From Gigaspora margarita (lineage: Eukaryota > Glomeromycota > Glomeromycetes > Diversisporales > Gigasporaceae), in NCBI GenBank assembly GCA_009809945.1, contig WTPW01000930.1:62001-126000 (forward strand): a stretch of DNA of 64,000 bases. The letters run 5' to 3'. The position numbers and the translations under genes are program-made. Below the pieces are notes generated by a model. It saw only the letters and a program-made list of their open reading frames with translations, was not told where the DNA came from and ran no database searches. This document shows positions 36,421 to 47,879 of the stretch, piece by piece (the stretch's first letter is position 1; each line of letters starts with the position of its first letter).

Positions 36421-37085
36421 TAGTAGTTAAATTTTATGCAATTATATAGAAATTGTAATTATAGAAAATGTAACTATAGAGAAGAAGGACTATATATATC
36501 ATATAACTGCTAGATTTTTAAAGTATTAATCAGTTTTATTTTATTTTGTTATTGCTTGCACTATGTTTGGGTTGTTAGAAGTAGATTTTACAGAGAGTGT
36601 CCTGAATATTGGTAAATTTATTTATGAGGTTCTGTGTTGAGCAGTTCTTGTGAGTAAAATACTTGTAGAGGATTGTGTGAGGAACTATTAGTTTTTTGTA
36701 TTGTTGTGCTTTTATAAAGCAAAATAAGTAAGAATAGATAGCATGTAAATAGTCAACTTGAATTAGTGTTTGATATTGACAATATAGAAGCATTGTTTGG
36801 ATTTTTTCTATAGATTTTATATGATACCTATGTATCTTGTCAGTTTATTTGTACTAAAACTATAGTACTAATAACTTAGTCTAGCTGTGGTTTAGCTATA
36901 TTGCTTATTTTGCTATATATAGTATTTCATATTATTGTCTACTGTTATTTGTCCAGATTAATAAGTGATATATTAAAAGGTACTATTTTAATTTATAAAA
37001 TAAGATCAATAATTTTATCATATAGAAATACTATAAATTATTTAATGCTTTACTATGATTAGACTATAAAATAATTAAATATTTT
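36421..37085. other. Non-coding flank of the nested cluster
   Basis: No convincing gene. The piece at about 36970-37030 is inverted at about 62870-62915, so the solo LTR landed in yet another palindromic element. The small minus-strand ORF 36575-36793 has no recognisable feature. Confidence 0.4.
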
Positions 37086-37089
37086 ATAG

Positions 37090-37518
37090 TATTAACCATG
37101 AAAATACACAAAAACGGGTATAATTTTTGATCCGATAATCAGAATTCGATGAAACAACTACTATTCGACTTAGCTTGATGATATGGTTCGAATGAGCTAT
37201 AGATCATCTCTGTACAACTATTGGTTGTCAATATCAGAACCAATGAACAATCAAGTATAGGATCTACAATTTGATTGGTTAGGTGATCTACTGTGCGCCA
37301 AAGTGCATATATGGCATTTATAAAACATGTCATATTTATAGCATATATACTCTATATTTTATTTATTACACATATGTTATTTTTTCATATATTGCATTTA
37401 TATTATTTATTCTATATATTTTTTTAGTAGTAGATATAGCATTTATTGCACATGTAATAGATATAGCCCGTTACATTTGTGAAAAACAAAAATGTATAAA
37501 AGCAGCTAATGTGGACTC
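37090..37518 (+). mobile_element. Solo LTR, 5' part
   Basis: Homologous to the first 430 bp of the LTRs at 38292 and 61388 (the start reads TATTAACC instead of TGTTAACC). Preceded by ATAG (37086-37089); its 3' part, ending GGATAACA, lies at 62614-62858 and is followed by ATAG (62859-62862). It was split by the Mutator-like element at 37519. Confidence 0.85.
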
Positions 37519-37907
37519 AGCATAGCAAAAACTCATATCTGATAGATTCTGAAAAAGATGTTATACAAATTATTTATATGGACAATTAAAAATCTGATAT
37601 ATAATTGTAGTCTAAAACCTGGCATTTTCATGATCCATTTACCTATAATAAGTTAAACTTAAGGTGCACATGTTGATAAGTAAAATACCTTCGGTTTGAG
37701 TATCTTTAGCAGCAAATCTTTTCTAATCATTTTTAATCGCTTCCTCAGAGAGTTTTCATAAGAACAAAGGTAGGGCATTTGGTAATTGGCAGTGTTTATT
37801 AAGTTTCTACTACATTTAAATTATGAAGCCAAACAATAGATTTATAAATTGTTAAACTGTAAGTGTTATACTAACATAAAATTTTTACATTTATTAAACA
37901 GGCTATG

Positions 37908-38291
37908 CATTATAAATACTTTAAGACCTGATCCAGATAAGATCAGCAGATTTTTATATTAGAAATTGGGGCAAAATTCCTATGATATTAACTATATGCA
38001 GAAATCTGAGCTTCCCTAAATGAAAAGTAATTTTTTTATTAAGTTAATGACATGTCGATTAATTGAAAGTTGTAGAGCTCATCAAGATGCATCTAATAGT
38101 GATTAGAACATCAAAAACAATTGGCCAACTATATAAAATCTCTATATAAACAAATATTGTTTACATTGAGATTTTATATAGTCAGCCAATCATTTTTTAA
38201 TAATATCTCGCCATCCACTGGGCTGATTTGGATGATCTAACCACCATTAGATGCATCTTAACGAGCTCTACAACTTTCAATTAATTGACAT
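37908..38291. repeat. Palindrome hosting the retrotransposon insertion
   Basis: TTAAGACCTGATC...CTGAGCTTCCCTAAATGAAA at left returns inverted at 62091-62245. The apex is near 38165 (TATATAAAATCTC arms). The LTR element sits near the end of the right arm, which proves that the flanks 38291 and 62087 were once contiguous. Confidence 0.8.
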
Positions 38292-38991
38292 TGTTAACCT
38301 ATGAAAAATATACAAAAATGGAATAACTCTTGGTCCAATAATCAGAATTCGATGAAACAACTACCATTCGACTCAGCTCGACGAGACAGTTCGAATGAGC
38401 TATAGATCATTTCTATATGACAACTGGTTGCCAAGATCAGAACCAATGAACAATCAAGTATAGGATCTACAATTTGATTGGCTAGGAGATCTACTGCGTG
38501 CCAAAGTGCATATATGGCATTTATAAAACATGTCATATTTATAGCATATATACTCTATATTTTATTTATAACACATATGTCATTTATTTTATATATTACA
38601 TTTATACTATTTATACTATATATTTTATTAGTAGTAAATATAGCATTTATTGCACATGTAATAGATATAGCCCGCTACATTTGTGAAAAACAAAAATGTA
38701 TAAAAGCAGCTGATGTGGACCCCAAGTTCAACATCAAGTCTTTATACTCTTTCAATAAATAAAACTTTTTATTTACTACACAAATTAAACAGTTACTAGT
38801 ATCTTCATATACTTTTAATTGTTGCCTCTTTCATAATTGCAAATTACCATAAATCTTCTTTGTTAAGTTTTCTTGAAAACCACCTTTCGACTTAGTTAAA
38901 TCACAGTAACAAGTGAGGTTACGCAAAGTAATAACTGTCTAAGGTCGCTCTAGTTACCTACTATCTTAAAAGAAGTAGATATAGGATAACA
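38292..38991 (+). repeat. 5' LTR of the Ty3-type element
   Basis: Begins TGTTAACCTATG and ends TATAGGATAACA. An AATAAA-like signal lies near 38755 (CAATAAATAAAAC). ORFs within it on both strands are shadows that recur in every LTR copy. Immediately downstream, TTGGTGGTGACTGTGAG (from 38994) is the likely primer-binding site, as its complement ends in CACCACCA, compatible with a tRNA 3' end; the tRNA was not identified. Confidence 0.9.
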
Positions 38992-41688
38992 AATTGGTGG
39001 TGACTGTGAGATACATTCTCCATCCTTGTATTGTATTTTGGAAATCCAAAAATTAGATTTTGATCTTTGTAGAACATTTTCCACTAAGTAAAGTCAACCA
39101 TTATTGGTCCGTTCGAGTAAAATTTGGACTGCATACTCTTTAAAAGATTCCGCAACTTTTCTACTAAGCTTATCTTAGTATGAAAAATCTAACCGGGATT
39201 CAGAAATCGTGTTGATTATCACCAAAATTTGTAAGGAGATTACTATCGATGTTTATCAGTTATTGGTTAGTAATCGATTAAAATCCCCCATGACGAGGAC
39301 TATCGATTAAGTTAGTAATTGATAATAATCAGTAATAATTGATAGTAATCAGATTAAAAATCATGAAAAATAATTCTAATCAATACTATTATACTTTATA
39401 CTTATTTTTAAACATTTTACAGGTTTTCGCATATTTTCACAAGGTTTTGCATTTTAATGTAAAATTTTATATTTTATTTATTTATTATTATTATTATACA
39501 TTATATTTTAAATTAAATATATTTTATTATATATTATATTATATTACATATTTTTATTATATATTATTATAAAAAAAAATGAAAAACCAAAAAAAAACCC
39601 TCCGAAAAAAATAACAAAAAAAACAAAACCAAAAAAATAGTAATAATTTTTAACTACTTTCGCACTTCATTACTTATATTCACTACTTCTTGCAAAGTGT
39701 CGGAGAAGTTAGAGTTGTTGTTCTTGCAAGTACCAGAAAAGTCAGATCGTTTTCTTGCAAAGTTTCGAAAAAAGCCAGGAATAAATAAAATAAAATTAAA
39801 AAAATAAGTAACAAAAAGAAAAACAAACAAAAACAAAAACGTAAGCAAACTAAATAAAAAAAAACAAAGCTTCAAATCTCTATTTTCCTAAAGTAAGAGT
39901 TCGTTTCTTATAATTTAGCAATCGTTGAAGATTTTTGCAATGTACTGGAATAATAAAAAAATAAAAATTAAAGAAATAAGTAAAAAGAAAACAACGGAAT
40001 ATAAGCAAACTGAATAAAAATAAAAATAAACCCCCAAATCTCTATTATATTTGCTTCTATTTGCTCATATTCGCTTCTATTCGCTTATATTCGCTTATAT
40101 TTGCTACTTTCTAAAAAATAGTAAGTAAAAAAAATAAAAAAAACTATTCTCAAAAGTGTTAGTATTATACCACCTGTACAAACACAAGAGGAACAAGAAA
40201 AATTACCCATATGACCCCATACGAATGCAAGAAAATGAGCAAGACCATCCTATACGAATGCAAGAGAAACAAGCAAGACCACCCCATACAAACGCAAGAG
40301 AAAAAAACAAATGGACCACCTACAAGAACACTAAAAATCTATGCAATACCATCTACAAGAATACCAAGAGGCATGTAGCTATTCCACAAGAACACCAACG
40401 ACACAAGCTAGCGACAATTCCAACAACGACACCAATAACGACATCAACTACAATACCAGCGATGACACCAACTAGGACAACACCAATGCGTTGCCTTGCG
40501 CAAAGTGTCAGAAAGTCTCTATATTTCATGCCAAAAAGTGTTTTTTTGTAGAAATAAAATAAAAAAAATTAAAAAATAATAATAAATAAAAGAAAAAAAA
40601 TGATACTAAACGAAACGAAACGTAACAAAAAAAAACAAAGCGAAAATGAAAAAACAATGTAAAAGTGATAGAAGATCTGAATTATAAACAAAAAAAATAA
40701 ACAAAGATCTAATCTAATCTTGTACTATAGTCATCAAAACATTTCGAAACAAATCGATACATTTTGAAAATATTAATTAAACACGTCCTTGGTATGATTT
40801 AGGATACAGATCTACAGATCCAGCCCAGTCCTAAAATATTACGAATATATTCGAAATATNNNNNNNNNNNNNNNNNNNNNNNNNNNNNNNNNNNNNNNNN
40901 NNNNNNNNNNNNNNNNNNNNNNNNNNNNNNNNNNNNNNNNNNNNNNNNNNNNNNNNNNNNNNNNNNNNNNNNNNNNNNNNNNNNNNNNNNNNNNNNNNNN
41001 NNNNNNNNNNNNNNNNNNNNNTTTTTTTTTTTTTTTTTTTACCTGGTGACAGTCAAAACATTATGTAATCGTTAAAGATCGGTTAATCGTTATATATCAT
41101 TTCAAATAATTTTGATTATAATTGATTTATAGATATATAATGATTTAATATAAAAAATGATATATATCAATTATAGATATATATCGATTTTTATCCAATT
41201 AATCGATATATAACGACATTTTATAATCGATATATAACGATTAAGTGATATATCGATTAATATCTATATATAAAATTTGAAGATAATAGCATTTTCTTAC
41301 AGATGATCTGCAAGAAAGAAACACTTGGTCACGTGACTTCCATCAAGAAATAAACCTTAAGAACTGACTATTGGAACTTAACAACCCAACCCCAAAGTAA
41401 TACTGAATGCCTTGGAGAGGTATTGCCACTTCAAAAATACCAGAACACATTAAAAATACTCTTGCTTGGAAGGCTCCCTTCTAGAAGAAATATTTGAAAC
41501 AAGAATTAGAGAAATTAGTTGAATTCTCTGAACAACCAGACGGAACCATAGTCTTTTCTTTACAAACCTTGAGATTAGCAGACTTATACTGCACCCAATT
41601 AAACCAAACCAAAGCCTTTGATTAATAAAATTTTCATTTTCTTTTCTTATTTTTTATATCTTTATTATTATTATTATTTTATTATTTT
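38992..41688 (+). other. Retrotransposon leader with simple repeats and a gap
   Basis: Long untranslated region: A/T microsatellites (39460-39640), TTCGCTTATAT-like repeats (40050-40110), and ATCGATATATAACG-like repeats (41070-41280). Bases 40860-41021 are unknown. The ORF at 40156-40551 is mostly repeat-derived (PYDPIRMQEN-, and TTTPITTSTTIPAMTPTR-like), so I do not call it a gene. Confidence 0.5.
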
Positions 41689-42177
41689 ATGCAATTTAAT
41701 TATCAAGGATACGTACAGAAATTAGTAACATACCATCAAGAACACTATATAGGAGCTACCTTAAGTCAAACAAATGATTCTTGTGAAATTTGCTACCCTG
41801 TAACTACTACTGTTCCTAGAAACTTTTTAAATTTCTATCATTGGTATTGTGCCCAATATCCTGCTAGTGACTTTTCTAGAAAAACTTTAGAATACTTTCA
41901 CCAAATATCTCAAATTTATACCCAATTTAACCTATCTCAGTTTAAAAATACTATATTTAGATTTATTTTTAGCTTTAGATACTCTTCTTCCCCTGGCAAC
42001 CTTACTGATATTATTCATAGTATATCTGTTTTAACTGTATTTACTAGTTGTTTCTTTAAAGATCCTTTTACTTTAAAAGATTCAGATTTCCACAATGATT
42101 GTTTTCACGAAGATTTTGAGGATTATAGTGATTCTTTTCAAACCCTTTTTACTTTAACACCTATTAACACACCATAG
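41689..42177 (+). CDS. Pre-gag ORF of the Ty3-type element
   Basis: 162 intact codons just upstream of gag, in the same frame (41689 and 42238 agree modulo 3), separated by one TAG at 42175 and a Pro-rich linker (LPTPPFLPI). It is rich in Phe, Tyr and Ser, has a CEIC motif at about residue 33 and an acidic end (HEDFEDYSDSF). It could be the N-terminal part of an extended gag broken by a single stop. I do not recognise the fold. Intactness within a decayed element is notable but may be chance. Confidence 0.45.
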   Translation: MQFNYQGYVQKLVTYHQEHYIGATLSQTNDSCEICYPVTTTVPRNFLNFYHWYCAQYPASDFSRKTLEYFHQISQIYTQFNLSQFKNTIFRFIFSFRYSSSPGNLTDIIHSISVLTVFTSCFFKDPFTLKDSDFHNDCFHEDFEDYSDSFQTLFTLTPINTP

Positions 42178-42237
42178 CCTAGTCCTATCTTAGTACCTGC
42201 ACGTCTACCTACCCCTCCTTTTTTACCTATTAACGCA

Positions 42238-43970
42238 ATGGCTACAATTCAAACTGTTTATGATTACTTAAAAGATATTGAGAAAGGAGGCATGTTGTTG
42301 AGGATTGAACCATTCAAAAGAGATAGAACCCAAGACCCTCTTACCTGGCTTGAAGACTTTGACAAAGCTGCTAAAGCAAACAAGTAGAATTTGGCTAGAA
42401 AGAAGGATATTCATGCTGCTTTCTTAAGGGATAATGCTAAAGATTGGACCACTACTATTAACAACTACAACTAAGATGGAACTAATTGGGATACTGTTAC
42501 TACTGCCTTCAAAAATACATTCTGTACCCAAAGATGGCAAAATAAATGGCTTAGAGACTTGGATACCCTAAAGCAGGGCCCTGAAGAACCTGTTGAATCC
42601 TACCATAGTAGATTTAGAAGATTAGTCAAATGAGTAGAGGCTAGAACTCAACTCCAAGATGCTCAAAAACTATACTATTTCAAAAAAGGACTAAGGCTAG
42701 CATCTCTTCCCATCCTACTTACTCATAACCCTAGTGATTTGGAGGCCCTCCTTGAATTTGTAAGGACCTATAAGCAAGGAGCTGACTTTGCTACCAATGC
42801 TGATCCTAGTGTGGACAATCCTAATATTGTCACCTATGAAAAGAAGATTGAACAGTTAACCAAGCAAATGAACCAGATGTTATTAAATTATGCATCTATT
42901 GCCTATGCTTTAAGTGCCCAAACTGAACCACAATATCACCCAAAACAATCCAAGCAATTTTACCAGAAACCAAGACCTACCAATGATTCTCACCCAAATG
43001 TTATTTGCTATCGATGCAATGAACAAGGACATTATGCAAGAGACTGTATGGCTGAATGTCTCCTATCTAAAGAGCAACGTTATTAAATGAATTCTCAACC
43101 TCAAATAAAGCAAAAAATTCACTATGCTGCTATAGAGAAAGAATACTACTCAGATGAGGATAAGGTTTATGTTACTCGTACTCCCTGACCTAAACCTTAT
43201 AACAATAACCGAAAAGCACAAAAAGAAGCCCAAAGAGAAGTCCAAAAGAAATCAGAATCCCAAAAAGAAATCAAATTGAGGAACAGAACTGTACAGGCAA
43301 ATGAACCTGAATTTGAGGATATGATAAAAGAACCCATTGAAGTTCTTAAACCTACCAAAGCACCTAGAAAGAAGATCCAAAAACTTCTATCGGTAATAGA
43401 CCAATTGGAGCCTTATGATATCTCCAAAGATCTTTTGAACTGACAAGCCCAAGCTACCTATGAACAGCTGCTTCAATACCCTAACCAACGTAAAAATCTT
43501 GCCCAAACTATGAAAAGAGGTAATGCCCCTGTTACTGAAGCCAACCATGTGGAACTAGGACCTAAAAGAAAAACTGTAGCTATGAGATGGCATGTTAACA
43601 TCAAAGGACAACCAGTAGTTGCCATACTTGACTCTGGTGCTGCTGTTAGTATTATTACTGCCAAGTTAATGAAGAGATTAGGATTGAAAATTAACCAAGA
43701 ATCCAAAACTATTGTTGTAACCGCTAATGGACAAAGAGAAAAAGCATTAGGATCTATTAATGATGTGAAGATTACCCTCCAAAATATTGCAATCCCTATT
43801 GATTTGCAAGTAATAGAATCAAAGGATTAAACTCTCTTGTTAGAAACTGATTGGTTCAACAAGTCCAGAGCAAACCTCGATTTTGATAACCATACCTTGA
43901 AGATTCGCTACTTAGGAAAAAGAGCTACCATTTATACTACTCATGTAAGTGGTGAAACTGTACCTGAAAA
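42238..43970 (+). pseudogene. Gag-protease of the Ty3-type element
   Basis: One frame from ATG 42238, interrupted by stops at 42385 (TAG), 42472 (TAA), 42631 (TGA), 43084 (TAA), 43186 (TGA), 43441 (TGA) and 43828 (TAA). Domains in order: a capsid-like retrotransposon gag domain (WLEDFDKAA ... NKWLRDLDTLKQGPEEPVES then YHSRFRRL), a CCHC zinc knuckle (CYRCNEQGHYARDC near 43009-43050), a Lys/Glu-rich linker, and a retropepsin-like protease with the active-site triad as DSG (VAILDSGAAVSIITAKLM near 43621-43670). Gag packages the element RNA and the protease would cut the polyprotein. A frameshift near 43971 leads into RT. Confidence 0.85.
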
Positions 43971-43976
43971 TTTAAA

Positions 43977-45207
43977 GAATTCACTGATGAGGATGAATGG
44001 ATTGATAAAATTGAACAAGATGAAATAGAGACTTACTATACTGAAGAAGGAGACCAAGAAGAAGAAAACCTTTTCTTTAACCCATGGACAGAAGTTATCT
44101 TCGAAAAGAACCCAGCTGCCTATGTTGCTTTTATAGCTGAAGTCAATGTCCAACCCTCCACTATGCAAATTAATACTGTCCTTACTAATTCTGAAAAGAA
44201 GATTGCAGAAAAGATTCTTCTCAACAACAGCTACATTTTTGCAGAAAATATTTCTGAAGAAGGACAAACATTAGAACTTGGACAAACCAGTAAAGTCTGC
44301 CATGAAATCTATACACCAGACGCCCATCCAATTAAACAAAGAGCATATAGAGCCTCCTCAGATAACCAAGAATTCCTTAAAAATAAAATAGAGGAAATGG
44401 AAAAGAGAGGAATCATTAGAGAATCATGTAGCCCATGGTCTTCTCCTGTGGTTATTGTACCTAAAAAGAATGGAAAGAAGAGACTTTGTATTGACTATCG
44501 CAAGTTGAATGCAGTTACTGAAAAAGATGTCTACCCTCTGCCTGACATCAATGAAATCCTATCCATTTTTGAAGGAGCCCAATGGTTCACTAGCTTAGAT
44601 TTGGCCAGTAGATATTGGCAAGTTGCTATAAATGAAAAAGATAAAAAGAAAACCGCTTTCATTACTAGACAAGGGATGTATGAGTTCAATGTGATGCCCT
44701 TTGGACTATGCAATGCCCCTGCTACTTTCCAAAGATTGATGGACAAGATCCTTCGCCCATTTATCAACAAGTTTGCAGTAGTGTATCTGGACGATATCAC
44801 TATTTATTCTAGAACATTTGAAGAATATTGTCAACACCTTCAAACTGTATTTAACCCCTAGAAGAAGCTAACTTAAAGCTGAACACAGAAAAGTGTTTCT
44901 TCTTTTTAAATGAAATCAAATTTTTAGGACATATTTTTGGTAAAGATAGAGTAAAACCTAATGAAAAAAAGATTGCTAAAGTGAAAAACTTCACTAAACC
45001 CACCACTATTAGGCAAATTAGAGAATTTCTAGGACTTGCTTCTTATTACAGAAAGTTCATCAAAGAATTTTCCAAAATTGCCAAACCTCTTAATCTCTTA
45101 TTACAAAAGGAACAACTCTATCATTGGGGTGATGAACAAGAAAAGGCTTTTCAAACCTTGAAGGACCATCTTGTCTCTGCGCCAATTTTACAATATCCTG
45201 ACTTTAA
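43977..45207 (+). pseudogene. Reverse transcriptase of the Ty3-type element
   Basis: An acidic linker (EFTDEDEWIDKIEQDEIETY) leads into RT: KRGIIRESCSPWSSPVV, LCIDYRKLN, SLDLASRYWQV, FGLCNAPATFQRLM and the catalytic YLDDI (near 44790). A frameshift at about 44857 moves to another frame, then the connection: KCFFFLNEIKFLGH, REFLGLASYYRKFIKEFSK, FQTLKDHLVSAPILQYPDF. The frame ends where a transposon inserted at TTAA (45204-45207); translation resumes at 58017. RT converts the element RNA to DNA in the cytoplasmic particle. The catalytic Asp pair is present, but the gene is split and shifted. Confidence 0.9.
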
Positions 45208-45233
45208 GGGTAGAGGGTATGATGATCATTTTT

Positions 45234-47879
45234 GTATATAGAAATGTGGTAATTTTTTTTGTATAACGCAGGTGGAAGATCATAGAAAATCGAAGATCTA
45301 GAATTTTCTATGATAATTGATACTTTATTTTTTTTTTCCCCTAAAATGTTGAACCTTTTATCTTTTCTTATTTTTTTTTTTTACTTTTTTTTATACTAGA
45401 ACGTACTAATCGTCGCTGGTGTCACCAGTTTTGGTGTCATTTTGTATCGTCGTTTGGAGCTTTGTTGCAAACTTGTCGCTTTCGGTGTCGTAGTTTTTGA
45501 CGTCGCTGTTCTTGTAAATGCGAATTTCGTCGTTTGTGCAGTTCCATGTCGCTGAGGTGTTTCTCCTTTTTGAATTAATATATTTGTACCCTAAGGGTTA
45601 CATTAAAATTTTTTAATACTGTACTTTTTTATTCCAGGTACGTACTAATCGTTGCTAGTATTACCAGTTTTGGTGTTGTTGTGTTTTGTCATGTTATTGA
45701 GCTTTGTTGCAAACTCATCGCTTTCGGTGTCATAGTTTTTGATGTCGCTGTTTAAATGTTCTTGTGAATGCGGATTTTGTTTGTCACTTCCGGTATTATT
45801 ATGGGTATGGATTTCATCACTTTGAGTAGTTTCATGAAGTCGCTTTGAGTACTTCATGTCATCGCTTTGAGTGGAGTGGTTTCGTGTCATCGCTTTGAGT
45901 GGTTTCGTGTCATGCTTTATGGGAGCTTTAATGGTAGATAAGTGTTTATGTTTTTGGTTAGTAAATTTCTTCTGTTTTTTTTTTTAATTCCAAGAATTAA
46001 GAAATGATTCTTTATACTTACAGGTGAATAGAGTTTTAAATTAAAAATCGGGCGTGGTTTAATGCTAGAACTAAAAATAGGATAGGACGGGTAGAAATTG
46101 ATTTTAGCTATAAATAGGGTTTGGACTAAAAATTAATCAAGATCGTTAGAAATGGGTGAAGTTTAGGGCAAAAAAATAGATTTGTATGATTTGTAGTTAA
46201 AAATTGTATTAATAAATAAGATTGGGTTTTAGTTAAAAGCAAATTATGTGCTTTAAGGTTTTTTTTTACTTTTGAACTCGTTTTATCTTCATTCTATACT
46301 GTTCAATTCTATGTGAATAATTTAACGGTTTTTTACACGTTTTAAAATAAATAATTACTAACCCCTATATTTCATATAATATAATATACATGCCTGACAT
46401 AATATCTGCATACTTACTTTATCTGTTATGGCGCATTAATTAGCATAATTTAATAATTGGCGGATTTGATAGAAGGAAATGGTTCAGTATGATGATTGGT
46501 GCGAGGCTTTAATCAAGGAGGAAACCTGCCTAGCATGCTACCTAAAGAGAAATTTCCAAGCCTTCAAGAATAAAAATTGTATATAGGCTCTGTAATCGGT
46601 TCTAAGTCTATATATAGAAATAATAAGAATGGAGTAAAGTGGTATTTGTAAATGACTTTACAAGAACACCATACTGACTCTCAACTCTTGCAATCTTTCC
46701 TAGTAGTATTTAGATAAAAGGGAGGATATGCACTAGCTGATACAATGGCAGATACGTGTGACCAGCAGGTACAAGAAGTAATTCATACGAATTTAAATCA
46801 ACTCTTAGTGGAATAGAGTTGGATTTACCTGTAAATCATTTGGAATTTATGCAATACGTACGAGAGCAATACGGCTATGGTTGTAATGTGAGTATAAAAA
46901 AAAAAAGAGATAAGGAATGATGAAATGAACGCGCATATTCGTGTATGGGTGTTAATAAGATATACAAATGCATATGTTTGTATGTGTATGGAAGTGAGGT
47001 GGGTGTGTACACCCTACGCCACCCTTTACGTGTAATGATATATGAACATAGTTGCAAGAGAGTACTGTCAAAAAAAAAAAAGAAGAAATGAACATGTGTG
47101 TTCGTGTGGATATAATTAAGACATATGAACGTGCAGGTTCATGCGTAATATAGATGAGGCGGGCATGTACACCCGATACCATCCTCAAATTAAGGATAAG
47201 AGTAATGGTTTAGGAGTATATAATAACTTCAAACTTAGAATATCCATTAACTTTTTAGTATTGGAATTCAACTCCAAGGACATGTAGGTTACTCTAACTC
47301 TAGTTTTGAAAAATTATATGCGACCACTTTGATAATAATTCTGATGATATGCGCATATTATTTGTTTTAATTTATATGCATAACATGGATGGAGATTAAC
47401 ATACTGCTTTCAAGAGTGTATGTTGCCTTTGTAAAGAAGTCGGAAAGACCATTTACCAAAAAAAGAGATTAAGGAAGATTTAAAGAAGTACTTAGGGTAA
47501 ATATAATACTGTAATAACAAATAGAAAATATGCTATCTATCTTTAGAATATATAATATATTAATCAAATTTAACTATATATTGTATATACTACAATAGAT
47601 AATAACTTTTTTAAAGAATTTTTAATGGTAATAAAATTTTAAAAAAAAAAACAAATAAGGTGAATGGCACAAATTACTACTTATCAATCTTAGGGTACAT
47701 ATAAATAACTTCTTTTATTTATTTTACTTTATTTTTTTTTATTTTACCCAATATGACCAATTATTTGTTTGGAAAAGTTGATTTACATTTTCTGTTGTTC
47801 CCTCTATGACTAAAGTACATGTCAAATGAGCTGTATTGGCCTTTTTACTTAATAAAATAGTCTATTTTACTAAGCCACG
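45234..47879. other. Non-coding left flank of the TTAA transposon
   Basis: Contains a duplicated block (about 45395-45545 and 45640-45785, sharing ACCAGTTTTGGTGT and CGCTTTCGGTGTC) and short repeats CGCTTTGAGTGG (45825-45905). The minus-strand ORF 45645-45890 is derived from these repeats (TQSDDMK, TQSDEIH, TESDEF). A tandem pair of about 170-bp units is at 46903-47190 (AATGAACGCGCATATTCGTG / AATGAACATGTGTGTTCGTG). A telescoped UTR or regulatory region is possible; no gene. Confidence 0.45.

Noticed and set aside
38342..38762. Several ORFs in the LTR (also at 37139-37525 and 61439-61883), with a hydrophobic YILFITHMSFI-like repeat
   Set aside because: They recur only because the LTR is repeated; AT-rich repeat composition gives apparent membrane segments.
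40156..40551. 131-codon ORF in the retrotransposon leader
   Set aside because: Built from short DNA repeats (RMQE and TTTPIT units); low-complexity, no family.
45645..45890. 81-codon Ser/Asp/Thr-rich ORF
   Set aside because: Encoded by short direct DNA repeats; opposite strand also open over part; no sign of a gene.
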